This document shows positions 24,022 to 32,027 of a stretch of 34,006 nucleotides of DNA, piece after piece. Made by a program: the position numbers and the translations under genes. Every line of letters begins with the position of its first letter. Within the stretch, counting starts at the first letter, position 1. The notes below the pieces were generated by a model. The model was not told the origin of the DNA. It saw nothing but the letters and a program-made list of their open reading frames with translations, and did no database searches. This stretch comes from Cyclobacteriaceae bacterium. GTDB taxonomy: Bacteria; Bacteroidota; Bacteroidia; Cytophagales; Cyclobacteriaceae. The stretch spans positions 1-34,006 of the forward strand of contig JANXYC010000225.1 in NCBI GenBank assembly GCA_025350305.1. Reading direction: 5' to 3'.

Positions 24022-27000
24022 ATGATCTCTTCTGCGTTACGCAACCCTATTACTGTAATCGTTTCCATTGCAGGAATATTAATTTTTTCCATTCTCGCTC
24101 TCATATCAATACCAATCGATATTTTTCCTAAACTTAATTTACCAACGATTTACATTGCTCAACCGTATGGTGGAATGGATCCTCAACAAATGGAGGGGTT
24201 TATCGCCACACGCTATCAGAATCAACTTCTGTATGTGACCGGAGTAAAAGACATCGAGGTCAAAAATGTTCAGGGCCTTTGTTTGGTTAAGTGTACCTTT
24301 TATGAAGATGTTAACATGGCCCAGGTATCGGGTGAAGTGGCCAATCAGGTTAGCAGGGTGATGAGCTACATGCCTCCCGGAACCGTCCCCCCCACAGTGG
24401 TTCGTTTTGATGCTTCAAGTTTGCCCGTTGGACAGCTGGTTTTCAGCAGCAAAACGGCAAGTCTGAATGAAATGCAGGACCTGGCCTCCACTCGCATCCG
24501 GCCATTGTTTTCACAGATTCCAGGCGCCTCAGCACCGCCTCCTTTCGGCGGCAATGAGAGAACAATTGTCGTAAAAGTGGATCCGGAGCTTATGACAAGC
24601 TATGAACTTACACTGGATGATATTGTAAAGGCGGTTACTGAAAACAACCAGATTTCCCCTGCAGGTAATATGCGAATTGGAGATTACAACATCATGACAC
24701 CAAATAACACAGTCATCCGCAATGTGGAGGAGTTCCTGAACATTCCCTTAAAACTCGGAGCGGGGTCAACGGTATTCTTACATGACTTGGCTACCGTGGA
24801 AGATGCTTCTGATGTTACAGTAGGTTATGCATTGGTGAATGGAAAGCGTTCTGTCTATATCCCCGTAACCAAAACAGCTGATGCATCCACTATGAGTGTC
24901 GTCAGCGCCCTCAAAGCGAAACTTCCGGAGATGCAGGCGCTTCTGCCTGATTACATCAAATTGACGTATGAATTTGATCAATCCATTTATGTTATCAACT
25001 CGGTAAAGAGCCTCGCAATAGAGGGGATTATCGGGGCCTTACTCACGGGTCTGATGGTGCTTCTTTTTCTGGGCGACTTCCGAAGTTCTCTTGTTGTTGT
25101 TTGCACCATCCCTGTTTCAATATTGGCGGCCATATTTTTACTAAAACTTGCTGGGCAAACAATTAATATCATGACCTTATCGGGTCTGGCATTAGCCATC
25201 GGAATATTGGTTGACCAGGCAACTGTGGCCATTGAGAATATTCACCAACATCTGGAAATGGGCAAGACAAAGGCACGTGCCATTCTCGATGCATCCAAAG
25301 AAGTTTCTTTTTCCCTTTTGCTCATTACATTTTGCATCCTTGCTGTATTTGCTCCTGCCTTTCTGATGAATGGAGTGCCACGAGGTATGTTTTTACCACT
25401 TTCGCTTTCAGTAGGCTTTTCGATGCTGGCCTCATACCTGTTATCGCAGACTTTTGTACCAGTCGTTTCTAATTGGTGGATCAAAGGCCATGATCTGGTT
25501 AAAAAGCACGAACTCGAAATTCTGAATTATCTAACCAACAAAGAGGCGCAAGCCCTGGAGCACTACGAAAAGAGGCACACTGATAAAATATCAGGATTTG
25601 AAAGATTTAAGCTTCGATACCTGAGCTTGCTTGACCGTCTTATGTCTTCCAAAAAGAGGGTCATCATTTTCTATCTCCTTGCATCATTCGGTACGGTAAC
25701 CCTATGTTTTCTTATTATCGGAAAAGACTTGATGCCCAAAATAAATCACGGCAGGCAATTTCAAGTGAGGCTCGTGGGCAAAGATGGCTTGCGCATTGAG
25801 CGGACGGAAGACGCTGTCCTAAAAACTATTGAAATCATCAAAAAAATCGTCGGTGAACAAAACGTAGATATTAGTTCAGCTTTCGTGGGCATGACGCCTT
25901 CCAGTTACGGTACCAATGCGCTCTACATATTTAACAGCGGTCCACAGGAAGCAATTTTACAAGTCAATCTTAGTGAAGAATATGAAATCCGCTCTCTCGA
26001 TGAACTAAAGGACAACATTCGCCAGCATACTGCAAAAATTTTACCGGATATATCCTTGTCGTTTGAGCCGATAGAACTCACGGACAAAATAATGAGCCAG
26101 GGTGCCAATACCCCCATCGAAATAATTGTGGCCAGCAAGGATATTCATGAGGGCGCGGAATTCGCAGCGAAGATAGAACAGGAGCTAAGCAAGATTGATT
26201 TTCTTCGCGATGTGAGGATCAATCAGCCCCTAGATTATCCCATCCTAGACATTAATATTGATCGCGAACGTGCTGCGCAACTGGGCGTTTCTCCGAATGA
26301 AATCGCTAAATCATTAGTTGCCGCAACTTCCTCCAGCCGCTTTACAGCCAAAAATTTGTGGTTGGACACAGAAAAAGGATTTGCCTATCAGGTCCAGATT
26401 CAGTTACCAGAATACCAGATGAAATCGATTCAGGATATTGAAAGTATTCCTTTGGTGAAGGGGCAACTCCGCCCTGCGCTTATGGATGTCGCAACTATTA
26501 ATTCATCCACTGCTCCTGCGGAATATGATCGGATCGGGCCACGCAGAATTGTAACCGTGTCTGCCAATATTTACAAAAAAGACCTTGGCACCGCTGCCTC
26601 CGCGGTAAGAACAGCAATCCAAAAAGTAGGAAATCCCCCGCCAGGGATGGTTATTGAGATACGTGGATTAGTAAAACTCCTGGAGGAGACGCTTGCAAGT
26701 CTTCAATCAGGTTTGTTGCTCGCTATTCTTGTCATCTTTCTCCTGCTCTCGGCAAATTACCAATCTTTTAAAGTGGCGTTTGTGGTTTTGGTAACAATCC
26801 CTGCAGTATTAGCAGGTTCAATTGGGCTATTGGTTTTGACAGGTGGTACTCTTAATCTGCAATCGTACATGGGGATAATCATGTCAGTAGGTGTGTCGGT
26901 AGCAAATGCGGTTTTACTGGTTACCAATGCTGAAACGCTTCGACTCAAATACAAAGACGCCGGGAAAGCTGCCCGGGTCGCAGGGTCTGTGCGCCTGCGA

Positions 27001-27258
27001 CCTATTTTAATGACCTCCATCGCAATGATTGTTGGGATGCTTCCCATGGCCAGTGGATTGAGTGAAGGCGGAGAGCAGACGGCTCCCTTGGGCCGCGCCG
27101 TAATTGGAGGATTAACCGCTTCAACATTTGCAGCCTTATTGATATTGCCAATAGTTTTTTCCGTTGTGCAATCAAAAGCCTCCGTAAAATCTGTGTCTCT
27201 TGACCCGGATGACAGAATGAGTGAACATTTTGATAAAGTCAATTACCAGAACAATTAA
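24022..27258 (+). CDS. RND efflux permease with altered proton-relay residues
   Basis: The 1078-residue inner-membrane pump has the RND layout: TM1, a porter domain (FFGGNER-type segment near 175), helices 2-6, a second porter domain and helices 8-12. The N-terminus (IPIDIFPKLNLPTIYI) and the TM4 motif GLALAIGILVDQATVAIEN are family hallmarks. In AcrB, TM4 has D407-D408 and TM10 has K940. Here the pair is D398-Q399, and the TM10 position in GVSVANAVLL is A961. One aspartate is retained as in heavy-metal-type RND pumps, so coupling may differ from AcrB. It is part of the TolC-RND-MFP set. The substrate is unknown, with drugs, metals or lipids all possible. Confidence 0.94.
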   Translation: MISSALRNPITVIVSIAGILIFSILALISIPIDIFPKLNLPTIYIAQPYGGMDPQQMEGFIATRYQNQLLYVTGVKDIEVKNVQGLCLVKCTFYEDVNMAQVSGEVANQVSRVMSYMPPGTVPPTVVRFDASSLPVGQLVFSSKTASLNEMQDLASTRIRPLFSQIPGASAPPPFGGNERTIVVKVDPELMTSYELTLDDIVKAVTENNQISPAGNMRIGDYNIMTPNNTVIRNVEEFLNIPLKLGAGSTVFLHDLATVEDASDVTVGYALVNGKRSVYIPVTKTADASTMSVVSALKAKLPEMQALLPDYIKLTYEFDQSIYVINSVKSLAIEGIIGALLTGLMVLLFLGDFRSSLVVVCTIPVSILAAIFLLKLAGQTINIMTLSGLALAIGILVDQATVAIENIHQHLEMGKTKARAILDASKEVSFSLLLITFCILAVFAPAFLMNGVPRGMFLPLSLSVGFSMLASYLLSQTFVPVVSNWWIKGHDLVKKHELEILNYLTNKEAQALEHYEKRHTDKISGFERFKLRYLSLLDRLMSSKKRVIIFYLLASFGTVTLCFLIIGKDLMPKINHGRQFQVRLVGKDGLRIERTEDAVLKTIEIIKKIVGEQNVDISSAFVGMTPSSYGTNALYIFNSGPQEAILQVNLSEEYEIRSLDELKDNIRQHTAKILPDISLSFEPIELTDKIMSQGANTPIEIIVASKDIHEGAEFAAKIEQELSKIDFLRDVRINQPLDYPILDINIDRERAAQLGVSPNEIAKSLVAATSSSRFTAKNLWLDTEKGFAYQVQIQLPEYQMKSIQDIESIPLVKGQLRPALMDVATINSSTAPAEYDRIGPRRIVTVSANIYKKDLGTAASAVRTAIQKVGNPPPGMVIEIRGLVKLLEETLASLQSGLLLAILVIFLLLSANYQSFKVAFVVLVTIPAVLAGSIGLLVLTGGTLNLQSYMGIIMSVGVSVANAVLLVTNAETLRLKYKDAGKAARVAGSVRLRPILMTSIAMIVGMLPMASGLSEGGEQTAPLGRAVIGGLTASTFAALLILPIVFSVVQSKASVKSVSLDPDDRMSEHFDKVNYQNN

Positions 27259-27296
27259 TTGAGATCCTTCTGATTGATAAAGTACAATTCATATCT

Positions 27297-28406
27297 ATGA
27301 AAACATATTATTCTTTATTCCGATTTCTTTTGTTTTTACCCACAATCGCCATTATCGGTACATCCTGCAAACATCCGGAACCCAAAATTTCTGAAACTGA
27401 AGTTGTTTATCAAGCCTTTGTTGTACATCGGGAGAATTTAGCAACTCAACTAGTTCTGCCTGGTGAACTGGAGGGTTACTACGCGACTGGTATTGTAGCC
27501 AAGGTCAACGGTTATATAAAACGAATCCTGGTGGATATAGGAGATAAAGTTTCTCAGGGCCAACTCCTGGTAGAACTTGAGGCGCCTGAATTAATTAGCC
27601 AATTGGATGGAGCCTACTCGGAGTTGCGGGTCAAACAGGCGATGTACATGAATTCCGAAGGAAAATATGTGCGCCTGAGGCAAACGAACAAGACACCGGG
27701 CGCTGTATCACCGTATGACATGGATTTTGCCAGGACAACGGTAATTGCCGATAGCCTTTCCTTTGTTGCGTCCGAATCCAAATATCAATCGGTTAAGAGC
27801 CTCACAAACTATCTCAATATCCGGGCGCCGTTTGATGGTATTATCACCGAACGCGCGATGGCCCCAGGAGCATTCGTCGGGCCGAATGATAAAAACTCAA
27901 TGTCAATTCTCAGACTTGAAAATGAGTCCAGGCTTCGAATGCATATTGCCATTCCGGAAAAGTACCTGGCTGAGATAGAAATTGGAAAAACCGTTCTATT
28001 TTCTGTCAAAAGCTTTCCTGATAAAAATTTTGAGGGGAAGATTACCCGGCTGGCAAAAAGAGTTACCATCCAAACCAGGTCAGAAATAATAGAGGTCGAG
28101 ATAATTAACCATAAAAGTCAATTGTTACCCGGCATGTATGCCCATGCCATTATTCCAATTAAACGGCCAGAGCTATCTTTGGTGGTTCCACAATCAGCAG
28201 TGGTAACAAATATGGAGCGTAGTTTTGTCATAAAGGCCACACATGGTTCTGCTGTTTGGGTGGACGTTCAGAAAGGAGAATCACAGAATGAGAACGTAGA
28301 GGTTTTCGGCAAATTGGTACCAGGTGACACAATTCTTAACAAAGGATCAGATGAAATTAAAAATTCTGAGGCCGTAAACATTGTCCTGGTTAGCAGCAAA
28401 CACTAG
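27297..28406 (+). CDS. Periplasmic adaptor (membrane fusion) subunit of the RND pump
   Basis: The 369-residue protein has an N-terminal hydrophobic signal ending in GTSC (about residue 24), so it may be a lipoprotein, although the lipobox lacks the usual Leu at -3. The lipoyl/hairpin region starts at VAKVNGYIKRILVDIGDKVSQGQLLVELEAPEL and returns at LNIRAPFDGIITERAMAPGAFV. Beta-barrel and membrane-proximal domains follow. It bridges the pump and the TolC-like duct. It lies 38 bp after the pump gene on the same strand and should be cotranscribed with it. The helical hairpin between the lipoyl halves is of moderate length, fitting an RND adaptor. Confidence 0.92.
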   Translation: MKTYYSLFRFLLFLPTIAIIGTSCKHPEPKISETEVVYQAFVVHRENLATQLVLPGELEGYYATGIVAKVNGYIKRILVDIGDKVSQGQLLVELEAPELISQLDGAYSELRVKQAMYMNSEGKYVRLRQTNKTPGAVSPYDMDFARTTVIADSLSFVASESKYQSVKSLTNYLNIRAPFDGIITERAMAPGAFVGPNDKNSMSILRLENESRLRMHIAIPEKYLAEIEIGKTVLFSVKSFPDKNFEGKITRLAKRVTIQTRSEIIEVEIINHKSQLLPGMYAHAIIPIKRPELSLVVPQSAVVTNMERSFVIKATHGSAVWVDVQKGESQNENVEVFGKLVPGDTILNKGSDEIKNSEAVNIVLVSSKH

Positions 28407-28543
28407 TGTAGGTTAAGTTTATTTTTTCGGGATTGGATTGTGTTGCTGGCATTTTTTGAATGGTTATGTCAATAACTATGATTTACCCTGCGGGTATCTT
28501 TTCGCCCGAATTTAACGTTGCTTTGCATATTGAAAACTACACC

Positions 28544-29149
28544 ATGAAAGCACCCTTGTTTCACTCCCTGCTCAGCCAGGAGATTCAAACCTATGGGCAA
28601 ACCAGGCACTTCCCGGCCGAAACAGTCATCCAGGAGGAGCGCGGCTATATTAAGTTCGTACCAATTGTTGTCAATGGCAGCATCCGGGTATTGCGTACAG
28701 AAGAAGACGGACGTGAAATACTTTTATACTATATCACTCCTGGAGAAAGTTGTATCATGTCCTTTTTGGGCGGCATTCACCAGGAGACCAGTAAAATAAG
28801 GGCCATTGTGGAGGAGGAAGCCGAAATACTCCTGATACCCGTAGAAAAGGCAAGCGCCTGGATAAGTCAATTCCCCGAGTGGGCTGATTTTATATTTAAG
28901 CTTTATCATAAACGTTTTGAAGAATTGTTGTCCGTGGTAGACGCTATTGCTTTTAAAAAATTAGACTCCAGGCTTCTCAATCTGCTGAAACAAAAAGCTG
29001 AATTGTTTCAAACTCATGAAATAAAGGTCACTCATCAACAGTTGGCGGATGAATTAGGGTCTACCCGAGAAGTGGTGTCCCGTGTGATCAAACAGATGGA
29101 GAAAGAAGGACTTGTAAAGCTTTCAAGAAATAAAATTCACCTAATGTGA
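28544..29149 (+). CDS. Crp/Fnr family transcriptional regulator
   Basis: The protein is 201 residues from the ATG at 28544. An in-frame ATG at 28460 would add 28 residues of poorly conserved sequence. It has a cyclic-nucleotide-binding-like beta-roll (about 1-110), a dimer helix, and a C-terminal winged helix VTHQQLADELGSTREVVSRV. In the recognition helix REVVSR aligns with RETVGR of E. coli CRP (Arg180, Glu181, Arg185), which predicts GTGA/TCAC half-sites. No cluster of N-terminal cysteines is visible, so it is not an iron-sulfur Fnr. The ligand is unknown. A TGTGA-N6-TCACT site overlaps its own stop codon and precedes the next operon, its likely target. Confidence 0.93.
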   Translation: MKAPLFHSLLSQEIQTYGQTRHFPAETVIQEERGYIKFVPIVVNGSIRVLRTEEDGREILLYYITPGESCIMSFLGGIHQETSKIRAIVEEEAEILLIPVEKASAWISQFPEWADFIFKLYHKRFEELLSVVDAIAFKKLDSRLLNLLKQKAELFQTHEIKVTHQQLADELGSTREVVSRVIKQMEKEGLVKLSRNKIHLM

Positions 29150-29160
29150 CGAAAGTCACT
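29145..29160. promoter_or_regulatory. CRP-like binding site upstream of the DUF2892 operon
   Basis: TGTGACGAAAGTCACT matches the CRP consensus TGTGA-N6-TCACA at nine of ten positions and contains the perfect palindrome GTGAC-N4-GTCAC. It overlaps the stop codon of the Crp/Fnr gene. Its centre (29152.5) lies about 41 bp upstream of the start site predicted from the -7 box at 29182, the classic class II activator position. Confidence 0.75.
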
Positions 29161-29181
29161 AAATGGCGCTTTCCCATCCTG

Positions 29182-29189
29182 TAGTTTTG
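29182..29189 (+). promoter_or_regulatory. Predicted -7 element of the DUF2892-DUF6132-rhodanese operon
   Basis: TAGTTTTG matches TAnnTTTG exactly, 24 nt before the ATG at 29214. No clear -33 TTG is present at the right distance, which fits a promoter that needs an activator bound at the adjacent CRP-like site. Confidence 0.6.
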
Positions 29190-29213
29190 GTCAAATTCAA
29201 ATCAACCACTATT

Positions 29214-29432
29214 ATGAAAAAAAACATGGGTTCATCCGATCGCATTATTAGGGTGGTTTTGGCCGCTGTCGTTTTGGCGCTGTACGCCTCGAATCTGATC
29301 TCTGGCACCTTGGCTATCGTATTATTGACGCTTGGCGCTGTTTTCATTCTTACCAGCCTCGTAAGCTTTTGTCCCCTGTATCTCCCCTTTGGACTCAGTA
29401 CATTAAGAAAAAAATTCAATGCACATCATTAA
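29214..29432 (+). CDS. DUF2892 small membrane protein (YgaP-like transmembrane domain)
   Basis: The 72-residue protein begins MKKNMGSSDRIIR, the typical start of DUF2892 proteins, where a NMGxxDRxxR motif precedes two transmembrane helices. It ends in FCPLYLPFGLST, with the conserved CPLY segment after the second helix. The family is often encoded beside, or fused to, rhodanese domains, as in E. coli YgaP, and is linked to sulfur transfer. A start at 29163 would lie upstream of the promoter, so I reject it. It is the first gene of a three-gene operon ending in a rhodanese gene, and its end overlaps the next gene by 14 nt. Confidence 0.88.
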   Translation: MKKNMGSSDRIIRVVLAAVVLALYASNLISGTLAIVLLTLGAVFILTSLVSFCPLYLPFGLSTLRKKFNAHH

Positions 29433-29613
29433 GAAATACTGGCTGATAATGGCCGGGGCGGCCGCCGGGCTGGCAGGTGGATATATGTATTGGCACGAGG
29501 TCGGATGTGTGAGCGGCACATGCCCTATAACGTCCAGCCCTCTTAATTCATCCCTTTACGGAGCCTTTATGGGTGGACTGCTATTCAGTATGTTTCAAAA
29601 ACAAAAAGAATAA
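29419..29613 (+). CDS. DUF6132 small membrane protein with CVSGTC motif
   Basis: The 64-residue protein has two hydrophobic segments (about 8-24 and 45-58). Between them is YWHEVGCVSGTCPITSSP, with two cysteines spaced C-x4-C, the typical pattern of DUF6132. The function is unknown. Members in Bacteroidota lie with rhodanese and DUF2892 genes, as here. Its start overlaps the end of the DUF2892 gene by 14 nt, suggesting coupled translation. The cysteines could bind a metal or carry a persulfide (inference). Confidence 0.82.
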   Translation: MHIIKKYWLIMAGAAAGLAGGYMYWHEVGCVSGTCPITSSPLNSSLYGAFMGGLLFSMFQKQKE

Positions 29614-29647
29614 AGGATACCAATCGCTGGCAAACCAAACGATAATC

Positions 29648-29965
29648 ATGATTACAACCCTACAAAATCTTCTTGGCTTAGGTCCAAAAACAGATTATTT
29701 AGCACTGATTAACGATGGTGCTATTATTTTGGACGTAAGAACGAATAGCGAATTCGGCGGCGGCCATATCAAAGGCTCCGTGAACATCGCCGTGGATCAA
29801 TTAAAAAATAATCTTCACCGTCTGAACGACAAAAATAAACCCATCATTACTTGCTGTGCTTCCGGTATGAGAAGCGCTGCCGCCAAAAATATTCTAAAAT
29901 CCAATGGATATAGCAATGTTCACAATGGCGGCAGTTGGATCAGTTTACAATCCAAGCTCCATTAA
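29648..29965 (+). CDS. Single-domain rhodanese (sulfurtransferase-like)
   Basis: The protein is 105 residues from the ATG at 29648. An in-frame start at 29573 would overlap the DUF6132 gene, add 25 unlikely residues, and is rejected. The rhodanese domain shows LDVRTNSEFGGGHIKGSVNI (28-47) and the active-site loop CASGMR with catalytic C70. C69 precedes it, giving CC. The enzyme accepts sulfane sulfur on C70 as a persulfide and hands it on. No signal peptide is present, so it is cytoplasmic. It is the last gene of the DUF2892-DUF6132 operon under the CRP-like site, suggesting control of sulfide or persulfide stress, or of low-oxygen sulfur metabolism. Confidence 0.92.
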   Translation: MITTLQNLLGLGPKTDYLALINDGAIILDVRTNSEFGGGHIKGSVNIAVDQLKNNLHRLNDKNKPIITCCASGMRSAAAKNILKSNGYSNVHNGGSWISLQSKLH

Positions 29966-30112
29966 CCAAATCCAAGCTAGTACGAAGTAAATGTAAATTG
30001 GAATAAAGGCCAACGGAGCTCCCAAAAGGAAGCCGGGTGTTTGGTCGCAGGAGCATTGTTTACCGACGCCGATCACTGTCTAAATCAAAAGGGATGGATG
30101 CCCGGAAGTATT

Positions 30113-31435
30113 TTAAAAAGCTATCTGATATTGAAGCACCCATTCACTTTTGTGCGACATGATTTTCATGTCACTGGAGGCATAGACCGGCCGATACTGA
30201 TAATTTAATGTGAATTTGCTGTTATGACCATATTGCAACCAATTCATACCCGTATCTACTACGACCATCGGGTCCTTGAGCCTGTCGTATTGCGAATACT
30301 GGACTGCAGAATACAATTGCAATGTGCCAAACTCTCCTAGCAAATCATTTCTGAATTTGTAGCCTGCCTGCACATACAAAGAGTAGCCAGTACCAATTGC
30401 CGGGTACGCATTTCCAGGACCATTAAAGGATCCATTTTTTACACCGTTGGCAGGATTCATTGGGCCTACGTTTCGGATATATCCCTTTCCAAAATCATAG
30501 TTAAAGTATCCTCCATAGACCGACAGGGCACTGCCGGTTGCTGAATTAAGAGGCGCATCGTAAAAAAAATCAATTGCCCAAAGATTCATAGGATGATACA
30601 CGGTATCATTGGCAACGGTCTTACTCCACATGGCCCGCGCTTGCGATACAAAACCGGCACCGATGTTAAACACCCTTTTCCTGCCCAGGTAGCTTCCCAC
30701 CATTCCGGGTCCGGCATTTGACTCCTGGTCCAAAAACTGATACATGAAATATCCCTGATAGGCTTGCTTGGGGATCATCGACGAGTAACTGGAGTTGTCT
30801 GAAAGTGGGTCGATGGGAATGGAAGCAGTCTGCGTAATAAAGGGCTTGCTGGCAGAAATTCGATAATCAATCTTTCCAATTTTACCCTTCGCATAAATAC
30901 CCATCTTCCGCACGAACTGGTCGTTCGCATCATTGGTGGTTTCCTGAAAGATGGGGGGATCCAACGGGAGCAGCGAGCTTACCGCTGAATTAGCAAATCT
31001 TCCCGGACCATTCCATCCGTGCAACCCAACACCTATATTTAATTTCTTTTTCAACACTGCATATTCACCGGTGACATCATGAAAGAACGCTCCAACCTTC
31101 CGTGGCGAAAGATAGCCAATGTTGTTTTGGCCAAACTGCAAAAAGAAGAACACTCGGTCCGTTAGCTGGCCGCTCAACACAAGCCTGGTTCTCCGCAGCC
31201 CCACATCATAGGTATTGTTTTCCAATTGGCCATTGATTGTCGTGCCAGGGTTATTTTCATTATACCGCACCCATATTTGAGAGACAAAATTCAACTTGAT
31301 AAATGCTGTACTGTCAGAAGAAAGATAGGTCTTCAATCCATCCTTTAACCTGGAAGGAAACTGGGCTTCAACAATTTCTGGAACGAACAAAGCTAAAAAA
31401 AGGAAATACCCCCTTATCAATTGATTCGATTTCAT
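30113..31435 (-). CDS. Outer-membrane porin, phosphate-selective porin O/P-like
   Basis: The 440-residue product has a signal peptide (about residues 1-24, ending EIVEAQ) and then a strand-rich barrel. Typical features are an early KLNFVSQIWVRYNENNPG segment, the LRRTRLVLSGQLTDRVFFFL stretch found in Porin_O_P-type and related Bacteroidota porins, many aromatic residues at strand ends, and a terminal phenylalanine (YQIAF) as needed for outer-membrane insertion. Substrate is not deducible. It is convergent with the rhodanese operon and transcribed alone. A repeat-rich gap lies upstream of its start. Confidence 0.82.
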   Translation of the reverse strand: MKSNQLIRGYFLFLALFVPEIVEAQFPSRLKDGLKTYLSSDSTAFIKLNFVSQIWVRYNENNPGTTINGQLENNTYDVGLRRTRLVLSGQLTDRVFFFLQFGQNNIGYLSPRKVGAFFHDVTGEYAVLKKKLNIGVGLHGWNGPGRFANSAVSSLLPLDPPIFQETTNDANDQFVRKMGIYAKGKIGKIDYRISASKPFITQTASIPIDPLSDNSSYSSMIPKQAYQGYFMYQFLDQESNAGPGMVGSYLGRKRVFNIGAGFVSQARAMWSKTVANDTVYHPMNLWAIDFFYDAPLNSATGSALSVYGGYFNYDFGKGYIRNVGPMNPANGVKNGSFNGPGNAYPAIGTGYSLYVQAGYKFRNDLLGEFGTLQLYSAVQYSQYDRLKDPMVVVDTGMNWLQYGHNSKFTLNYQYRPVYASSDMKIMSHKSEWVLQYQIAF

Positions 31436-31593
31436 CCATTAACCAAAAAAGGTCATTTACAAAATTCCGGTGACATCCTATTTCAAAAGAGGGTTTTACA
31501 TACTTCGCCAATATTATCAAATTAATATTAGAATAACATTTCGGCAGGGAATTTTAACAAAACTGACTTCTGCTGCGTTTATTAAAAACTAAA

Positions 31594-31674
31594 GGCTCTC
31601 TGAAAACTCCTTGTACCTTCTATTTTAGAGAAGAGTGACGGATTGAGGTCATAAAAGGCAGGGTTTTTAGACCC
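31594..31674. repeat. Nested palindromic element, copy 2
   Basis: This stretch matches the element at 5804-5891 almost throughout, with the same outer arms (CTGAAAACTCCTTGTACC and GGGTTTTTAGACC), the same spacer (GATTGAGGTCATAAAAGG) and a decayed inner palindrome (CTTCTATTTTAGAGAAGAG). It directly abuts the tandem duplication that follows. Confidence 0.75.
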
Positions 31675-31829
31675 ACCCATCGTGGAGAAGGCTTTGATAA
31701 AAAGAATAACAGGAAATGTGTCGAAGGAAAGCTTCAAAAACTCCTCAGTTCTTCTCCTCCGGAGAAGGTGAGATGAAGCCAATGAAAAGGTGTTTTTGAA
31801 GCTTTCTGAAACCGTGTTATATGGAAGAC
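31672..31829. repeat. 158-bp tandem duplication, unit 1
   Basis: The unit begins CCCACCCATCG and contains outer arms GAAAGCTTCAAAAAC (31727-31741) and GTTTTTGAAGCTTTC (31792-31806), which are exact reverse complements. An inner TTCTCC-TCC-GGAGAA palindrome occupies 31752-31766. Unit 2 follows at once. Confidence 0.92.
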
Positions 31830-31990
31830 CCCACCCATCGTGGAAAAGGCTTTGATAAAAAGAATAACGGGAAATGTGTCGAAGGAAAGCTTCAAAAACT
31901 CCTCAGTTCTTCTCCTCCGGAGAAGGTGGGATGAGGCCAATGAAAAGGTGTTTTTGAAGCTTTCTGAAACCGTGTTAGTTATATGGAAGA
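31830..31990. repeat. 158-bp tandem duplication, unit 2
   Basis: It is nearly identical to unit 1. I count four substitutions, all A versus G, plus a 4-nt AGTT insertion near the right end. Its outer arms are at 31885-31899 and 31950-31964 and its inner palindrome is at 31910-31924. The low divergence suggests recent duplication or gene conversion. Confidence 0.92.
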
Positions 31991-32001
31991 GATGTCGCTA
32001 A

Positions 32002-32027
32002 GTTCAATTTCCCTAAAAACATTGAAC
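32002..32027. promoter_or_regulatory. Short inverted repeat upstream of the photolyase gene
   Basis: GTTCAAT (32002-32008) and ATTGAAC (32021-32027) are reverse complements spaced by 12 nt, about 95 bp upstream of the photolyase start. ATTGAACAA also occurs at 16976-16984 beside the MerR-type gene. An operator role is possible, but a 7-bp arm can occur by chance. Confidence 0.3.

Noticed and set aside
24022-27258. RND pump considered as a pseudogene because of missing proton-relay residues
   Set aside because: The frame is intact over 1078 codons, the gene is coupled to its duct and adaptor genes, and one conserved aspartate is kept. Divergence of mechanism is the simpler reading.
29163-29213. 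Earlier ATG for the DUF2892 gene
   Set aside because: It lies upstream of the predicted -7 box and adds residues not typical of the family, whose members begin close to NMGxxDR.
31582-31940. Two overlapping minus-strand frames (66 and 68 codons) with the same N-terminal peptide beginning MASSHLLRRRR
   Set aside because: Both lie inside the 158-bp tandem duplication and simply read the same repeat twice. They span palindromes and have no recognisable domain or start signal.
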